Source: Bacteroidota bacterium
Lineage (GTDB): Bacteria; Bacteroidota; Bacteroidia; B-17B0; Aurantibacillaceae
Direction of reading: 5' to 3'
Assembly (NCBI GenBank): GCA_947450025.1
Contig: CANFTW010000016.1
Location: 1-64,000, forward strand
DNA length: 64,000 nt
In this document: in pieces, positions 17,201 to 24,997 of the stretch
Layout of the letters: each line of letters opens with the position of its first letter
Position numbering within the stretch: the first letter of the stretch is position 1
Position numbers and translations under genes: made by a program
Notes under the pieces: generated by a model
Seen by the model: only the letters and a program-made list of their open reading frames with translations
What the model was told of the DNA's origin: nothing
Databases searched by the model: none

Positions 17201-17266
17201 GGGATTTACTTTATCACCCTATACTCAGAAACAACTGCAATTACTAAAAAACTCATTATCAATTAA
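14264..17266 (+). CDS. Secreted GH18-CUB protein with T9SS type A sorting domain
   Basis: A 1000-residue secreted multidomain protein. A signal peptide (1-17) is followed by a glycoside hydrolase family 18 barrel (about 70-395). The catalytic strand reads NGINIDFE (170-177), with the acid Glu177 and Asp175 present. The barrel also has FIIMGYDYYY and LLLGLPWYGREW. A CUB-like domain (about 398-505, with CTDSIFDMGG and GYDSLYIFDG), a concanavalin-like lectin fold region (about 560-745) and a fibronectin-like segment follow. The C-terminus (LIIYPNP... to KKLIIN) is a type A T9SS sorting domain. It probably cleaves a chitin-like or peptidoglycan-type beta-1,4-glycan at the cell surface or outside. 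The first Asp of the DxxDxDxE motif is Asn. Confidence 0.88.
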   Translation: MIKKLLINLLFPISLFAQQSTIQEQSQHYKNYSFINDAQWDSLQVIENGFMPSPSLPASKTNSLTCSLNKKVYGWHPYWVGSVYTNYDWSMLSDFVYFDYSVSPTTGNNTNTSFAWASSGAVTTAISNSVNVHFCATLFASHSTFWASSSAQQTFITNAINLLNSRPGSNGINIDFEGMGAIDKTPFTTFMTNLCNQVHAANSNYKVTVALYAVDWSGTFDIAALNPLVDNFIIMGYDYYYSGSAQAGPEAPLYNFQTSYNQTLSKSITYYLKQGASKNKLLLGLPWYGREWETLAATAPSNTTGGFTASRTYNYVRNNSATYSSANKNWDSNSFNPFYSYQNAGLWRQCWIDDIYSYGRKFDMVNQRGIGGIGIWALGYDDGYSDLWNLIKGKFSTCSTVACTDSIFDMGGPNRNYYDAESYLYTIAPTGANKVQLNFTKLDLEQGYDSLYIFDGTSAAATILGAYSGTVIPSLITSTGNAITIKFKSDNATNKSGFRAIWSCIQDNVIPTTQIITPSGWITQNFTASYSDSDNIGGTGIEKSFYQASYYNGIEWRANGARGFFNDDFNGSAIHPDWTTSLGTWGISSGALIQTDETNSNTNIYASVEQNLSNCYLYHFKGTITGTNTNRRAGIYIACDNPSQTQRGNSYMIWFRPDQNSVEFYKSIANTIGLPTYSANITISPGTTYDYKISYDRITGEIKVWQNDVFIGSWTDATPYISGNSVSFRTGNSTFKIDDFKIFRSRAASNTILVGASNTNDLINENISPNISGGNISSITKDNANNLSTISNQYLDIDWTKPITSSTINDGTANDIDTTFIGTQLDLNYTAAKDTNSGVMNYYYAIGTTAGSQNVVSWTNNALNLNSTKTNLSLLNQQKYYMMVKSINGAGLLSDSIVSDGILFLMPTNLSESTLFNDLIIYPNPTYDQITLSIISPSQKNYHYVLHDALGNNIEEKEILITTGLNQLKINLNPYHLSKGIYFITLYSETTAITKKLIIN

Positions 17267-17369
17267 AGACATCTCTAAAACCATCGTTTATTAGGCAATT
17301 AGCCATATTTAGTATTTTTAGTATATTTACTAGTTAATAAAAATAACGTCTAGGAAAAAGAGAAAATAT

Positions 17370-18467
17370 ATGCCCTCTGTTCTTATCATAGCCGATCACC
17401 GTTTAAATCGTTCTCCTAGTCAAAGATATCGGTTTGAGCAGTATTTAAATTACTTTAAATCTGAAGGATTTAATTGGGAACTTTCTGAAATCATTACAGA
17501 AAAAGATGACCGAATTTTTTACCATCCCGGCAATTATTTAAAAAAAGCTTGGATACTTTTTAAATCAATTTTTATAAGGTTTAAAGATTTACAAAGAGCT
17601 AAAAAATTCGATATAATTTTCATTCAACGAGAAGCTCTTTTATTAGGATCTTCCTATTTTGAAAAACAATTCTATAAAAATAATAAGGTTGTTTTTGATT
17701 TCGACGATAGTATATGGCTTCTAGATACCTCGCCTGAAAATAAAAAGTTCGAATTTTTAAAAAATCCGAACAAAACTAAAATTAATATTGCTCATGCAAA
17801 TTGCGTGATTGCAGGCAATACATTTTTAGCAAACTACGCTAAATCGTTTAATCCCAATACGGTAATTATACCAACAACTATTGATAGCGATTTTCATATT
17901 CCAAAGCCTGAATTAAGAGGCTTCGACTCCGCTCAGCCTGACAAAAAAATAGTTATTGGATGGAGTGGCAGTATCAGTACAATTAAACATTTTGAAATAG
18001 CAATTCCTGCTTTAAAAGAAATTCAAAATAAATACCCAAATAAAGTAGAATTTCATATCATAGGTCAAGGCTCTTATGTACATCCTGAAATTAAGGTGAT
18101 TAGCAAAAACTGGAGCACTCAAACAGAAGTGGATGACTTAAATCAGTTTGATATTGGAATTATGCCACTACCAAATGATGAATGGGTAAAAGGTAAATGT
18201 GGTCTAAAAGGCTTATCCTACATGGCTTGTGGTGTTACAACCCTTATGAGTGACGTGGGGGTGAATTCAGAAATCATAGAACACGGCAAAAACGGCTTTT
18301 TGGCTACAACCCAACAAGAATGGGTAAGTTACTTATCTCAATTGATTGAAAATGTTGAATTGCGTAATAAAATGGGACAAGAAGGAAGAGAAACGGTGGT
18401 TAAAAACTACTCTGTAAATGCTAATAAAGTTAAGTATTTAGAGGTTTTAAAATCTCTAATAAAATAG
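17370..18467 (+). CDS. Glycosyltransferase, GT-B fold (GT4-like)
   Basis: A 365-residue enzyme with two Rossmann domains. The N-terminal half has SPSQRYRFEQY and FDFDDSIW. The C-terminal half has IGWSGSISTIKHFE, FHIIGQGS and the donor-binding segment KCGLKGLSYMACGVTTLMSDVGVNSEII near 270-300. It likely adds a sugar to a surface glycan or lipid carrier on the cytoplasmic side of the membrane. Between the two halves, residues about 182-191 (RGFDSAQPD) are encoded by a dispersed repeat that seems to have inserted in frame. The gene stands alone between the GH18 gene and gcvT. Confidence 0.9.
   Translation: MPSVLIIADHRLNRSPSQRYRFEQYLNYFKSEGFNWELSEIITEKDDRIFYHPGNYLKKAWILFKSIFIRFKDLQRAKKFDIIFIQREALLLGSSYFEKQFYKNNKVVFDFDDSIWLLDTSPENKKFEFLKNPNKTKINIAHANCVIAGNTFLANYAKSFNPNTVIIPTTIDSDFHIPKPELRGFDSAQPDKKIVIGWSGSISTIKHFEIAIPALKEIQNKYPNKVEFHIIGQGSYVHPEIKVISKNWSTQTEVDDLNQFDIGIMPLPNDEWVKGKCGLKGLSYMACGVTTLMSDVGVNSEIIEHGKNGFLATTQQEWVSYLSQLIENVELRNKMGQEGRETVVKNYSVNANKVKYLEVLKSLIK
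17914..17944 (+). repeat. Dispersed Bacteroidota repeat inserted in frame in a glycosyltransferase
   Basis: The segment GGCTTCGACTCCGCTCAGCC and flanking bases match a short GC-rich sequence that I recall as a widespread intergenic repeat in Bacteroidota genomes. Here it encodes RGFDSAQPD, exactly in the linker between the two GT-B domains. Its base composition stands out from the AT-rich surroundings. No second copy was seen in this window. Confidence 0.6.
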
Positions 18468-18594
18468 TAGATTTACTGCCACAAATTAAAGAATAGCACA
18501 AGAATTAAAATATTAAGAAATAGCCCTTTTTACGAAAAATCCAATCAAAAAACTGGCAACCCTAATACTATTAAAAAACTAACAATATAGACAT

Positions 18595-19677
18595 ATGAAA
18601 AACACAGCACTTTCACAAAAACACATTTCTTTAGGAGCTAAAATGGTTCCATTTGCAGGATATAATATGCCTGTTTCTTATAGCGGATTAAACGATGAGC
18701 ATGCCACTGTGAGAAATGCTGTTGGTGTATTTGATGTGAGTCATATGGGAGAATTTATTTTAAAGGGAGAAAACGCTTTAGATTTAATTCAAAGAGTAAC
18801 AAGTAATGATGCTTCTGTGCTTACTGATGGAAAAGCTCAATACTCATGCTTACCAAATAATGATGGCGGGATTGTAGATGATTTAATTGTATACCGTGTT
18901 GATGAAAAAACATATATGTTAGTAGTTAATGCTTCGAATATTGATAAAGATTGGAATTGGATTAGTAAACACAACACTAAGAATGTTGAGATGCATAATA
19001 TTTCAGAGAAAACATCTTTATTAGCTATTCAAGGTCCTAAAGCGATAGATACATTACAAAAATTAACCGATGTAAAATTATCTGATATACCTTACTATTC
19101 TTTTGCAAAAGGGAAATTTAACGGAGTAGATAATGTGGTGATTTCTAATACTGGTTATACAGGTGCCGGTGGATTTGAAATTTATTTTGAAAATGAGTAT
19201 GCTGAAAAAATGTGGGATTCTATATTTGCAGCTGGTACTGAGCTTGGAATTAAACCTATTGGGTTAGGAGCTCGTGATACCTTGCGTTTAGAAATGGGAT
19301 TCTGTTTATATGGAAACGATATTGACGATACAACGTCGCCAATTGAAGCTGGTTTAGGATGGATTACAAAATTTACAAAAGATTTTACAAACCGTGCAGC
19401 TATCGAAAAACAAAAAACGGATGGTGTAACTAAAAAATTAGTTGGCTTTGAAATGATTGATAGAGGAATCCCTCGACATGATTACCAAATTGCTGATGCT
19501 CAAGGAAACATTATTGGCAAGGTAACTTCAGGAACACAATCACCAACTTTAAGCAAAGCTATTGGTATGGGTTATGTGAATAAAGATTTTGCAAAAGCAG
19601 ATACAGAGATTTTTGTGGTAATTAGAGATAAAGCAATTAAAGCTAAAGTTTGTAAAATACCTTTCTTAAAAAAATAA
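18595..19677 (+). CDS. gcvT: Aminomethyltransferase, glycine cleavage T protein
   Basis: GcvT transfers the aminomethyl carbon of glycine from the H-protein lipoyl arm to tetrahydrofolate, releasing ammonia. The 360-residue length is standard. Family features include [12 protein letters not shown] near residue 45, [20 protein letters not shown] near 180 and the folate-site region [14 protein letters not shown]...YGNDID. The C-terminal barrel domain ends with [21 protein letters not shown]. No gcvH or gcvP is nearby, so the operon is split as is frequent in the phylum. comB follows four bases after its stop. Confidence 0.97.
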   Translation: MKNTALSQKHISLGAKMVPFAGYNMPVSYSGLNDEHATVRNAVGVFDVSHMGEFILKGENALDLIQRVTSNDASVLTDGKAQYSCLPNNDGGIVDDLIVYRVDEKTYMLVVNASNIDKDWNWISKHNTKNVEMHNISEKTSLLAIQGPKAIDTLQKLTDVKLSDIPYYSFAKGKFNGVDNVVISNTGYTGAGGFEIYFENEYAEKMWDSIFAAGTELGIKPIGLGARDTLRLEMGFCLYGNDIDDTTSPIEAGLGWITKFTKDFTNRAAIEKQKTDGVTKKLVGFEMIDRGIPRHDYQIADAQGNIIGKVTSGTQSPTLSKAIGMGYVNKDFAKADTEIFVVIRDKAIKAKVCKIPFLKK

Positions 19678-19681
19678 CAAC

Positions 19682-20389
19682 ATGAACATCGAAGTTTGCT
19701 ACACACCACAAGCTTACAATCTTTTTCATAAGGATGAATCTATTGTGGTGGTAATTGATATTTTCAGAGCCACTTCAGCAATTGTTACAGCATTTTATAA
19801 TGGGGTAAGTAAAATGATTCCTGTTGCCACAGTGGAAGAAGCAAAAGAATACCAACAAAATGGATATTTAGCAGCGGCTGAGCGAAATGGAGAAATGATA
19901 GAAGGTTTTGAATTAGGTAATAGTCCTTTTGGCTACATGAATAATAAAGTGAAAGGAAAAACCATTGCCATTTCAACAACCAATGGAACACAAGCTATCG
20001 AGGCAAGTCGTAAAGCATCCAAAATTTTAGTTGGAAGCTTCTTAAATTTAGATGTCCTATGTGAATATTTAGCAGAACAAAAAAAAGATGTGATTTTAGT
20101 TTGCGCAGGATGGAAAAATAAATTCAATTTAGAAGACACTATTTTTGCAGGTGCTATTGTAGAAAAACTAACCACCGAATCAGGATTTGAGATCACTTGC
20201 GATTCAGCTATTGCATCAAAACATTTATACAATATCGCTAAACAGGATATGTTTGAGTTCTTATCAAATTCTTCGCATCGCAATCGTTTAGCTAAATTGG
20301 ATCTAGAGCGTGATATAAAATATTGCTTAACACCTAATCAATGTCCTGTAATTCCTGTCATGGAAGGAAAATATTTAGTTAAAATGTAA
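19682..20389 (+). CDS. comB: Probable 2-phosphosulfolactate phosphatase
   Basis: A 235-residue ComB-family protein. VVVIDIFRATSAIVTAF near residue 25 is the Asp-rich active-site signature, followed by AERNGEMIEGFELGNSP and ISTTNGTQAI, all conserved in the family. ComB removes phosphate from 2-phosphosulfolactate, known from coenzyme M synthesis in archaea. Bacteria with comB but no coenzyme M may make sulfolactate or sulfonolipid precursors. Partner genes comA and comC are absent here. It is packed four bases after gcvT, probably co-transcribed without a clear functional link. Confidence 0.88.
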   Translation: MNIEVCYTPQAYNLFHKDESIVVVIDIFRATSAIVTAFYNGVSKMIPVATVEEAKEYQQNGYLAAAERNGEMIEGFELGNSPFGYMNNKVKGKTIAISTTNGTQAIEASRKASKILVGSFLNLDVLCEYLAEQKKDVILVCAGWKNKFNLEDTIFAGAIVEKLTTESGFEITCDSAIASKHLYNIAKQDMFEFLSNSSHRNRLAKLDLERDIKYCLTPNQCPVIPVMEGKYLVKM

Positions 20390-20403
20390 CGAAGAACTTA
20401 TTT

Positions 20404-20952
20404 ATGGAAAACATTCAAACGATAGGTAAACGTTGTTCGATTTTAATTAAAGATCAAGTTTTTAGTTTGGTAATTTTACCTACCGACGACAAAAAGAAAG
20501 TAAACTTAATGTTCTTATGGTTATTAGCTTGGAGCGTCAGTGGCGTTATTGTTATTGCAAATTATTTTACTTTGCAACAAGAAAGCGCAAGACTATTCAT
20601 CATTATTTGGTTAGCATTCTGGGCTTATTTTGAATTTAAAATTATTAGAGTGTTTATGTGGAAACGCTTTGGTAAAGAAAAATTATGGATAAAAAATGGA
20701 ATCATGTTTTATCAACAAGACATTAATGGTAAAGGAAAAATTAAAGAGTTTGATATCAACTTAGTTTCAGAGATTGATATAATTACCTTAACCAAAGGAA
20801 GTATAGCAGATACTTTTAGCCAAACTTTTTGGGTAAAAGGAGGTGAACGTATTGAGTTTACGTGCCAAGCCAAAGTCATGAAATTTGGAATGCAATTAGA
20901 AGATGATGATGCGAAAAAAATCATATCCGCATTAAAGAAATTTTTAAAGTAA
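20404..20952 (+). CDS. Conserved membrane protein with two TM segments, 182 residues
   Basis: A short cytoplasmic N-terminus is followed by two adjacent hydrophobic segments (about 37-55 and 62-80), then a soluble C-terminal half of mixed alpha/beta character ending in a Lys-rich helix. The layout resembles small PH-like or photosystem-assembly-like membrane proteins, but I see no signature motif. It follows comB by 14 bases and is probably the last gene of a gcvT-comB unit. It converges with the pseudouridine synthase gene six bases away. Confidence 0.7.
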   Translation: MENIQTIGKRCSILIKDQVFSLVILPTDDKKKVNLMFLWLLAWSVSGVIVIANYFTLQQESARLFIIIWLAFWAYFEFKIIRVFMWKRFGKEKLWIKNGIMFYQQDINGKGKIKEFDINLVSEIDIITLTKGSIADTFSQTFWVKGGERIEFTCQAKVMKFGMQLEDDDAKKIISALKKFLK

Positions 20953-20957
20953 ATTAT

Positions 20958-21569
20958 TTATTCCTTCCAATTTTCAATCTTTAATTTTTTGAAGAACATT
21001 TCTTCTTCTATTTCTTGTACACAACCAGGTTGTAAATCTCCTAATTCTAAATCTTCGATAGAAATTCGAATTAATCTTTTGCAATGATGGTATACCGATG
21101 ATACCATTTTACGAATTTGATGATACTTGCCTTCAGTGAGCGTAATTAAAAGCCAAGAACTTGGCAAATCTTCTCTAAATTCATGAGCACGTTTAGGTAA
21201 GTTTTCTGGCTTATCAACTATTTCTACATCACATGGCGATGTGGTATAGTATCCTCCACCCTTTACTCTGATAGTAATACCTGTTTGCAATTGAAGTAAT
21301 CGTTCTAGAGTTACTATTTTTTCAACGTGAACCAAATACGTACGTTTATGAGGGGTATCACTTTCAAACAATAATTTTGTGACACGTTTGTTTGTCGTTA
21401 GTATTAATAAACCTTCTGAATTATTATCTAAACGTCCAATAGCATGAGTTCCTTCGGGCCAATCAAAATCAATATCACCTAATAAATTAACTTTATCTGG
21501 ACTAACAAACTGAGATACCATTTTATATGGCTTGTTTACTATAAAGTAACGATTAGGATTTTCGGTCAT
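20958..21569 (-). CDS. rluE: 23S rRNA pseudouridine synthase (RluE/RsuA family)
   Basis: This enzyme converts a specific uridine in 23S rRNA to pseudouridine. I chose the ATG at 21569, which begins MTENPNRYFIVNKPYKMVSQ. The upstream in-frame codons have no counterpart in the family. The catalytic motif GRLDNNSEGLLILT, with its Asp nucleophile, is near residue 55. The C-terminal EGKYHQIRKMVSSVYHHCKRLIR is the family's RNA-binding core. It lacks an S4 domain, as RluE does. Its start lies 17 bases inside the upstream glycosyltransferase gene, so the two are coupled. Assignment to RluE rather than another RsuA-type enzyme is moderately sure. Confidence 0.88.
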   Translation of the reverse strand: MTENPNRYFIVNKPYKMVSQFVSPDKVNLLGDIDFDWPEGTHAIGRLDNNSEGLLILTTNKRVTKLLFESDTPHKRTYLVHVEKIVTLERLLQLQTGITIRVKGGGYYTTSPCDVEIVDKPENLPKRAHEFREDLPSSWLLITLTEGKYHQIRKMVSSVYHHCKRLIRISIEDLELGDLQPGCVQEIEEEMFFKKLKIENWKE

Positions 21570-22764
21570 GATGAGTTGGTGTATAACCAAAAATTTTTAA
21601 CAATAACCATGTTACCATAAAACCAGCGATACCTACAATTACAGATAATACTGATGCCCCAATAACATATATTAAACCAATATTAATTGCCATTTTAATA
21701 GTAATTGCTTCGCTAAAATTTAAATGAACCTGTTGGTTTAAAACATATTCTCCGGTTTTTACGCTTGCATAAACAATAAATGGAATCATAGGGGGAACGC
21801 TGATTTGAGCCGTTAATCCAACAATTACTTTATTAAGTTTAAAATAAACCGCAGAAAGAATGGCTAATCCAAATTGAAACCCCCAAATAGGAACAATGCC
21901 AAAAAATAAACCAACACCTACCGAAACAGCCTTATTGAAAGCACTTTCGTGAGTAGCTAAAACTTCTTCTTTCCACGCTTTTTTCAAATTCGTTAACGTC
22001 ATTTTTCTAATTAACATTACTGGACGCCAAAATAATGCGGCAAGAATGACTAAATACGTATTTAAAAAACTAATACGTGTACTATCTCTACTCGGAATAA
22101 AATGTGACACTCTCTCTCCTTCAGGGGCGTAATATACGCTTACTGGCACCGACAGCACCGGTATTCCTCGCCATGCTGCTTTCACAATGACTTCAATTTC
22201 TAGCTCAAACTTCGTGGTAAATAACCATATCTTTTTTAATCGTTTTACTGGATACAATCGATAGCCACTCTGTGTATCTGGTAATGAAATACCCGTTTCT
22301 GCCCAAAACCAAAAATTACTAAACTTGTTACCAAAATTACTTTTATTTGGAACATTTTCTACTGTCATATTTCGAGCACCAATAATTAAACTACCTGGTT
22401 GCTGCTCTATTTTATCTAGAAATAAAATAAAATCTTTTGGGTAATGTTGTCCATCACTATCTATACTAATAGCATAATCAAATCCTAATTCAACTGCTTT
22501 TAAGAACCCATTTCTCAGGCCTTTTCCTTTACCTTGATTAATGGGATGTGTGACAACTTTTAATTGAGGGTATTTCGATAAAATATGTGCCGTCCCATCT
22601 GTGCAACCATCATTGATTACCATCACATCCTGACAGTATTCTAATGTTGAGTGAATAACCTGTTCAATAGTTTTAGAATTATTATAGGTTGGAATAAGCA
22701 CACAACATTTAAGTTGTTTGAATTTTTGCTTTACAAGTGCCTTTTGATCTTGAGCTTCCATCAT
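21553..22764 (-). CDS. GT2 glycosyltransferase fused to DUF2062
   Basis: A 403-residue protein. The N-terminal GT-A domain (about 18-230) begins CCVLIPTYNNSKTIEQVI and has the NDGCTDGT turn, the metal-binding SIDSDGQH and DTQSGYRLY. It resembles dolichol-phosphate mannose synthase-type enzymes that load sugar on a lipid carrier. The C-terminal third (about 285-395) is a DUF2062 membrane domain with three to four TM segments (FNKAVSVGVGLFFGIVPIWGF). Both starts at 22764 and 22761 are ATG. It overlaps the pseudouridine synthase gene downstream. Confidence 0.88.
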   Translation of the reverse strand: MMEAQDQKALVKQKFKQLKCCVLIPTYNNSKTIEQVIHSTLEYCQDVMVINDGCTDGTAHILSKYPQLKVVTHPINQGKGKGLRNGFLKAVELGFDYAISIDSDGQHYPKDFILFLDKIEQQPGSLIIGARNMTVENVPNKSNFGNKFSNFWFWAETGISLPDTQSGYRLYPVKRLKKIWLFTTKFELEIEVIVKAAWRGIPVLSVPVSVYYAPEGERVSHFIPSRDSTRISFLNTYLVILAALFWRPVMLIRKMTLTNLKKAWKEEVLATHESAFNKAVSVGVGLFFGIVPIWGFQFGLAILSAVYFKLNKVIVGLTAQISVPPMIPFIVYASVKTGEYVLNQQVHLNFSEAITIKMAINIGLIYVIGASVLSVIVGIAGFMVTWLLLKIFGYTPTHHDRKS

Positions 22765-22843
22765 AACGAGATGGTAAAAATAAAAAAATAATACATGTAA
22801 TTCTTATCTTTCTCATTCTGAATATTTTTTTAAGTTTGTAATC

Positions 22844-23887
22844 ATGTCATTTTCTTTAAAACATACAATTCTTTTACTCACTTTACTGTTAAGCACTGCT
22901 ATTATTGCTCAAAAAAAGGAAAAAAAACAGAAGGAAACGAGAGAGGAAAAGAAAGAAAGAAAGAAAGCAGAAAAAAATAAATTACCAGATAATATTGAAT
23001 CCTTTCCTAAAAATTTTTTAATTAGGCCTAGATTTGTATTTCCTGAAGTTTCCGTAAACGTTAGCAATAGGCTTTTTGGAAAAGGCGAAAAATTCAAATA
23101 TAAACCAGCTATCCCAGGCGTAGTAGGCCTATCCTTAAAAATTAAAAAAGTATATATATCAGCCGCTATGCAATTACCTGCAAGCGACCATCTAAAAAAA
23201 TTATATGGTGAAACAAAGTTTAGAAATATCAACATTAACATACAAGGACGAATTGTTAACTGGGGATTATTTTACAGAGATTACAAAGGCTTTTATTTAA
23301 AAAATTACGAATCGTATTACCCAAATTGGAACAGAGACTCGCTAGGATATCCTAGATCATCTAAATTACGTATTATCGAAGGCGGCTTAAACCTATCTTT
23401 TAACTTTAATAAAAATTTCTCTATGAATGCTGCCTTTGCTCAAGGAGAGAGACAAAAGAAAAGTGCTGGCTCTTTTTTAATGGGTTTATCTGAACGCTAT
23501 CAACGTATTGATGCAGATACAAGCTTTGTACCTCCAACTCAAGGTGATTTGTATCCTAATTTAAATAAATTAAGATATGGTAATTTCACAAGTACCCTTA
23601 TTTATATAGGATTTGGGTATCAATTTGTCATTAAAAAATTTCACTTCACACCTGTGGCACTTGCAGGAACAGGATTTCAAATACAAAGCTATACTCAAAC
23701 CGACAAAAAACATTTTTGGATAAATTACCCGACCTATGCGACATTAAAGGCTCAATTAGGATATAATGGTGATCATTTTTTTGCTAATTTGATTTACGCA
23801 ACTGAATTCAATAGTATTCCAATTAAAGAAACAAGAATTCGCTTATTTCATAATTACCTAGAATTTGGAATGGGCTTAAGATTTTAA
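22844..23887 (+). CDS. Outer membrane barrel protein, DUF4421-like
   Basis: A 347-residue exported protein. A signal peptide (1-22) is followed by a highly charged Lys/Glu stretch (KKEKKQKETREEKKERKKAE), then alternating beta strands ending in Phe (LEFGMGLRF), as expected for an outer membrane barrel. The sequence pattern resembles the uncharacterised Bacteroidota family DUF4421. A TAAGTTTG box (22831-22838) sits six bases before the ATG, suggesting an almost leaderless message. A four-base repeat tract lies in the charged region. Confidence 0.75.
   Translation: MSFSLKHTILLLTLLLSTAIIAQKKEKKQKETREEKKERKKAEKNKLPDNIESFPKNFLIRPRFVFPEVSVNVSNRLFGKGEKFKYKPAIPGVVGLSLKIKKVYISAAMQLPASDHLKKLYGETKFRNININIQGRIVNWGLFYRDYKGFYLKNYESYYPNWNRDSLGYPRSSKLRIIEGGLNLSFNFNKNFSMNAAFAQGERQKKSAGSFLMGLSERYQRIDADTSFVPPTQGDLYPNLNKLRYGNFTSTLIYIGFGYQFVIKKFHFTPVALAGTGFQIQSYTQTDKKHFWINYPTYATLKAQLGYNGDHFFANLIYATEFNSIPIKETRIRLFHNYLEFGMGLRF
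22950..22967 (+). repeat. Tetranucleotide repeat (GAAA) in the 5' part of the barrel gene
   Basis: About four and a quarter tandem GAAA units lie within codons of the charged stretch after the signal peptide. Slipping by one unit would shift the frame and stop expression of the outer membrane protein. The tract is short, so variation is possible but not certain. Confidence 0.6.
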
Positions 23888-23918
23888 AAATATAACTTCA
23901 TTAAACAAAAAAATAAGT

Positions 23919-24707
23919 TTATTTCTTTTTGTTAAATTCAGCTACTTGATTATCAAAACATAAATAATACTTGCCTTTTACTAAATTGTCGATGTCTGTT
24001 TCTTTACCAAATCCCTTTTTTACAATTGCGCCATAAGCATCATAAACTTCATAATCAGTATTCATAGAATATTGTATTTGCTTATGATCTTTAGTGAGCA
24101 TATAATTTGGTTTCTCAAGTTCAAAGTTCCAAACAATTGCCGCTGAGACTTTAGGCGTAGCGCCTAATCCAACTTGTTTAACTCTAAACTTATTTTCGCC
24201 GCTATGAGCCGTAATTTGAAAAGAATAATCATGATTACCTGGGCTTCCAATGCCTTGAACCTCTCCTACATAAACCCATTTATTCCATTTAAATTGCTCA
24301 ATAATGTATGGGATTGAACCATTTTCATTTTTAGTGGTCCACTTTAAAATTCCATTTGACTGAATATTCATAGTCACAATCTCAAAAGTTGGACGAGGTT
24401 TAAGCACTTCTGGATTTAAAACAATGGGAGTGCAATCATTTTTGTGACTAATCTCAATCACCACTTTTTGACCTGGCTGAAGATTCATAGCCGTTAAATC
24501 AATTTCAAAAGCAGAAGAGTTTACTTCGTCTGTGGTGATATTACCATTTACTTTAATTTCAGTAGCACAAAAACCAACACCGTTAGCCGCAAAAGAATTT
24601 TGGATATAGATATTTTTACTTTGAAACTTACCCTCTATCACTAAAACATTAGCTGAAACATGAATAGATATAAAGATTATTAAATATGCAAAATATAAAC
24701 GTCTCAT
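23919..24707 (-). CDS. Secreted protein of unknown function, 262 residues
   Basis: The signal peptide (1-19, MRRLYFAYLIIFISIHVSA) is followed by an all-beta mature part without TM segments. Two Cys (CATEI and NDCTP) lie in the first half. The region around 105-200 (TFEIVTMNIQSNGILKWTTKNENG) resembles a fibronectin III-like fold used in secreted Bacteroidota proteins. The C-terminus (VYDAYGAIVKKGFGKETDIDNLVKGKYYL) resembles a degenerate type A T9SS sorting domain, ending in EFNKKK. Role unknown. The small membrane protein gene upstream is 52 bases away on the same strand. Confidence 0.7.
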   Translation of the reverse strand: MRRLYFAYLIIFISIHVSANVLVIEGKFQSKNIYIQNSFAANGVGFCATEIKVNGNITTDEVNSSAFEIDLTAMNLQPGQKVVIEISHKNDCTPIVLNPEVLKPRPTFEIVTMNIQSNGILKWTTKNENGSIPYIIEQFKWNKWVYVGEVQGIGSPGNHDYSFQITAHSGENKFRVKQVGLGATPKVSAAIVWNFELEKPNYMLTKDHKQIQYSMNTDYEVYDAYGAIVKKGFGKETDIDNLVKGKYYLCFDNQVAEFNKKK

Positions 24708-24759
24708 CTAAAAAGGTTTGGTTTTAACAAACCAAAATTAGATAAAAAAGGTACACAAA

Positions 24760-24951
24760 TTAAATTTTGTGGCGCATTTTAACATATATAAATAATAAAA
24801 ATAGAACCAAAATTGCAATCACAAGGACTTTTGAAGCACCTTTAAAATGAATCTTATTGGTAAAACTGTCCTTTTTGTATGACCAAATCATAGCCGCCAC
24901 AAAAACCACCACAAAACAAGCTGCAAAAATCATTTTTCCTATTGTCAACAT
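24760..24951 (-). CDS. Small membrane protein, 63 residues
   Basis: The ORF codes for two hydrophobic segments (about 6-23 and 40-58) separated by a polar loop (SYKKDSFTNKIHFKG), with a short basic C-terminal tail (KMRHKI). The composition is that of a real small inner membrane protein, and its codon use matches the neighbours. It is divergent from the WG-repeat gene (46-base gap) and upstream of the secreted protein gene. Unknown function. Confidence 0.6.
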   Translation of the reverse strand: MLTIGKMIFAACFVVVFVAAMIWSYKKDSFTNKIHFKGASKVLVIAILVLFLLFIYVKMRHKI

Positions 24952-24997
24952 CTTTTCATTTTATTTTGGCTGCAATTTATAATTTTACACTGAATTG

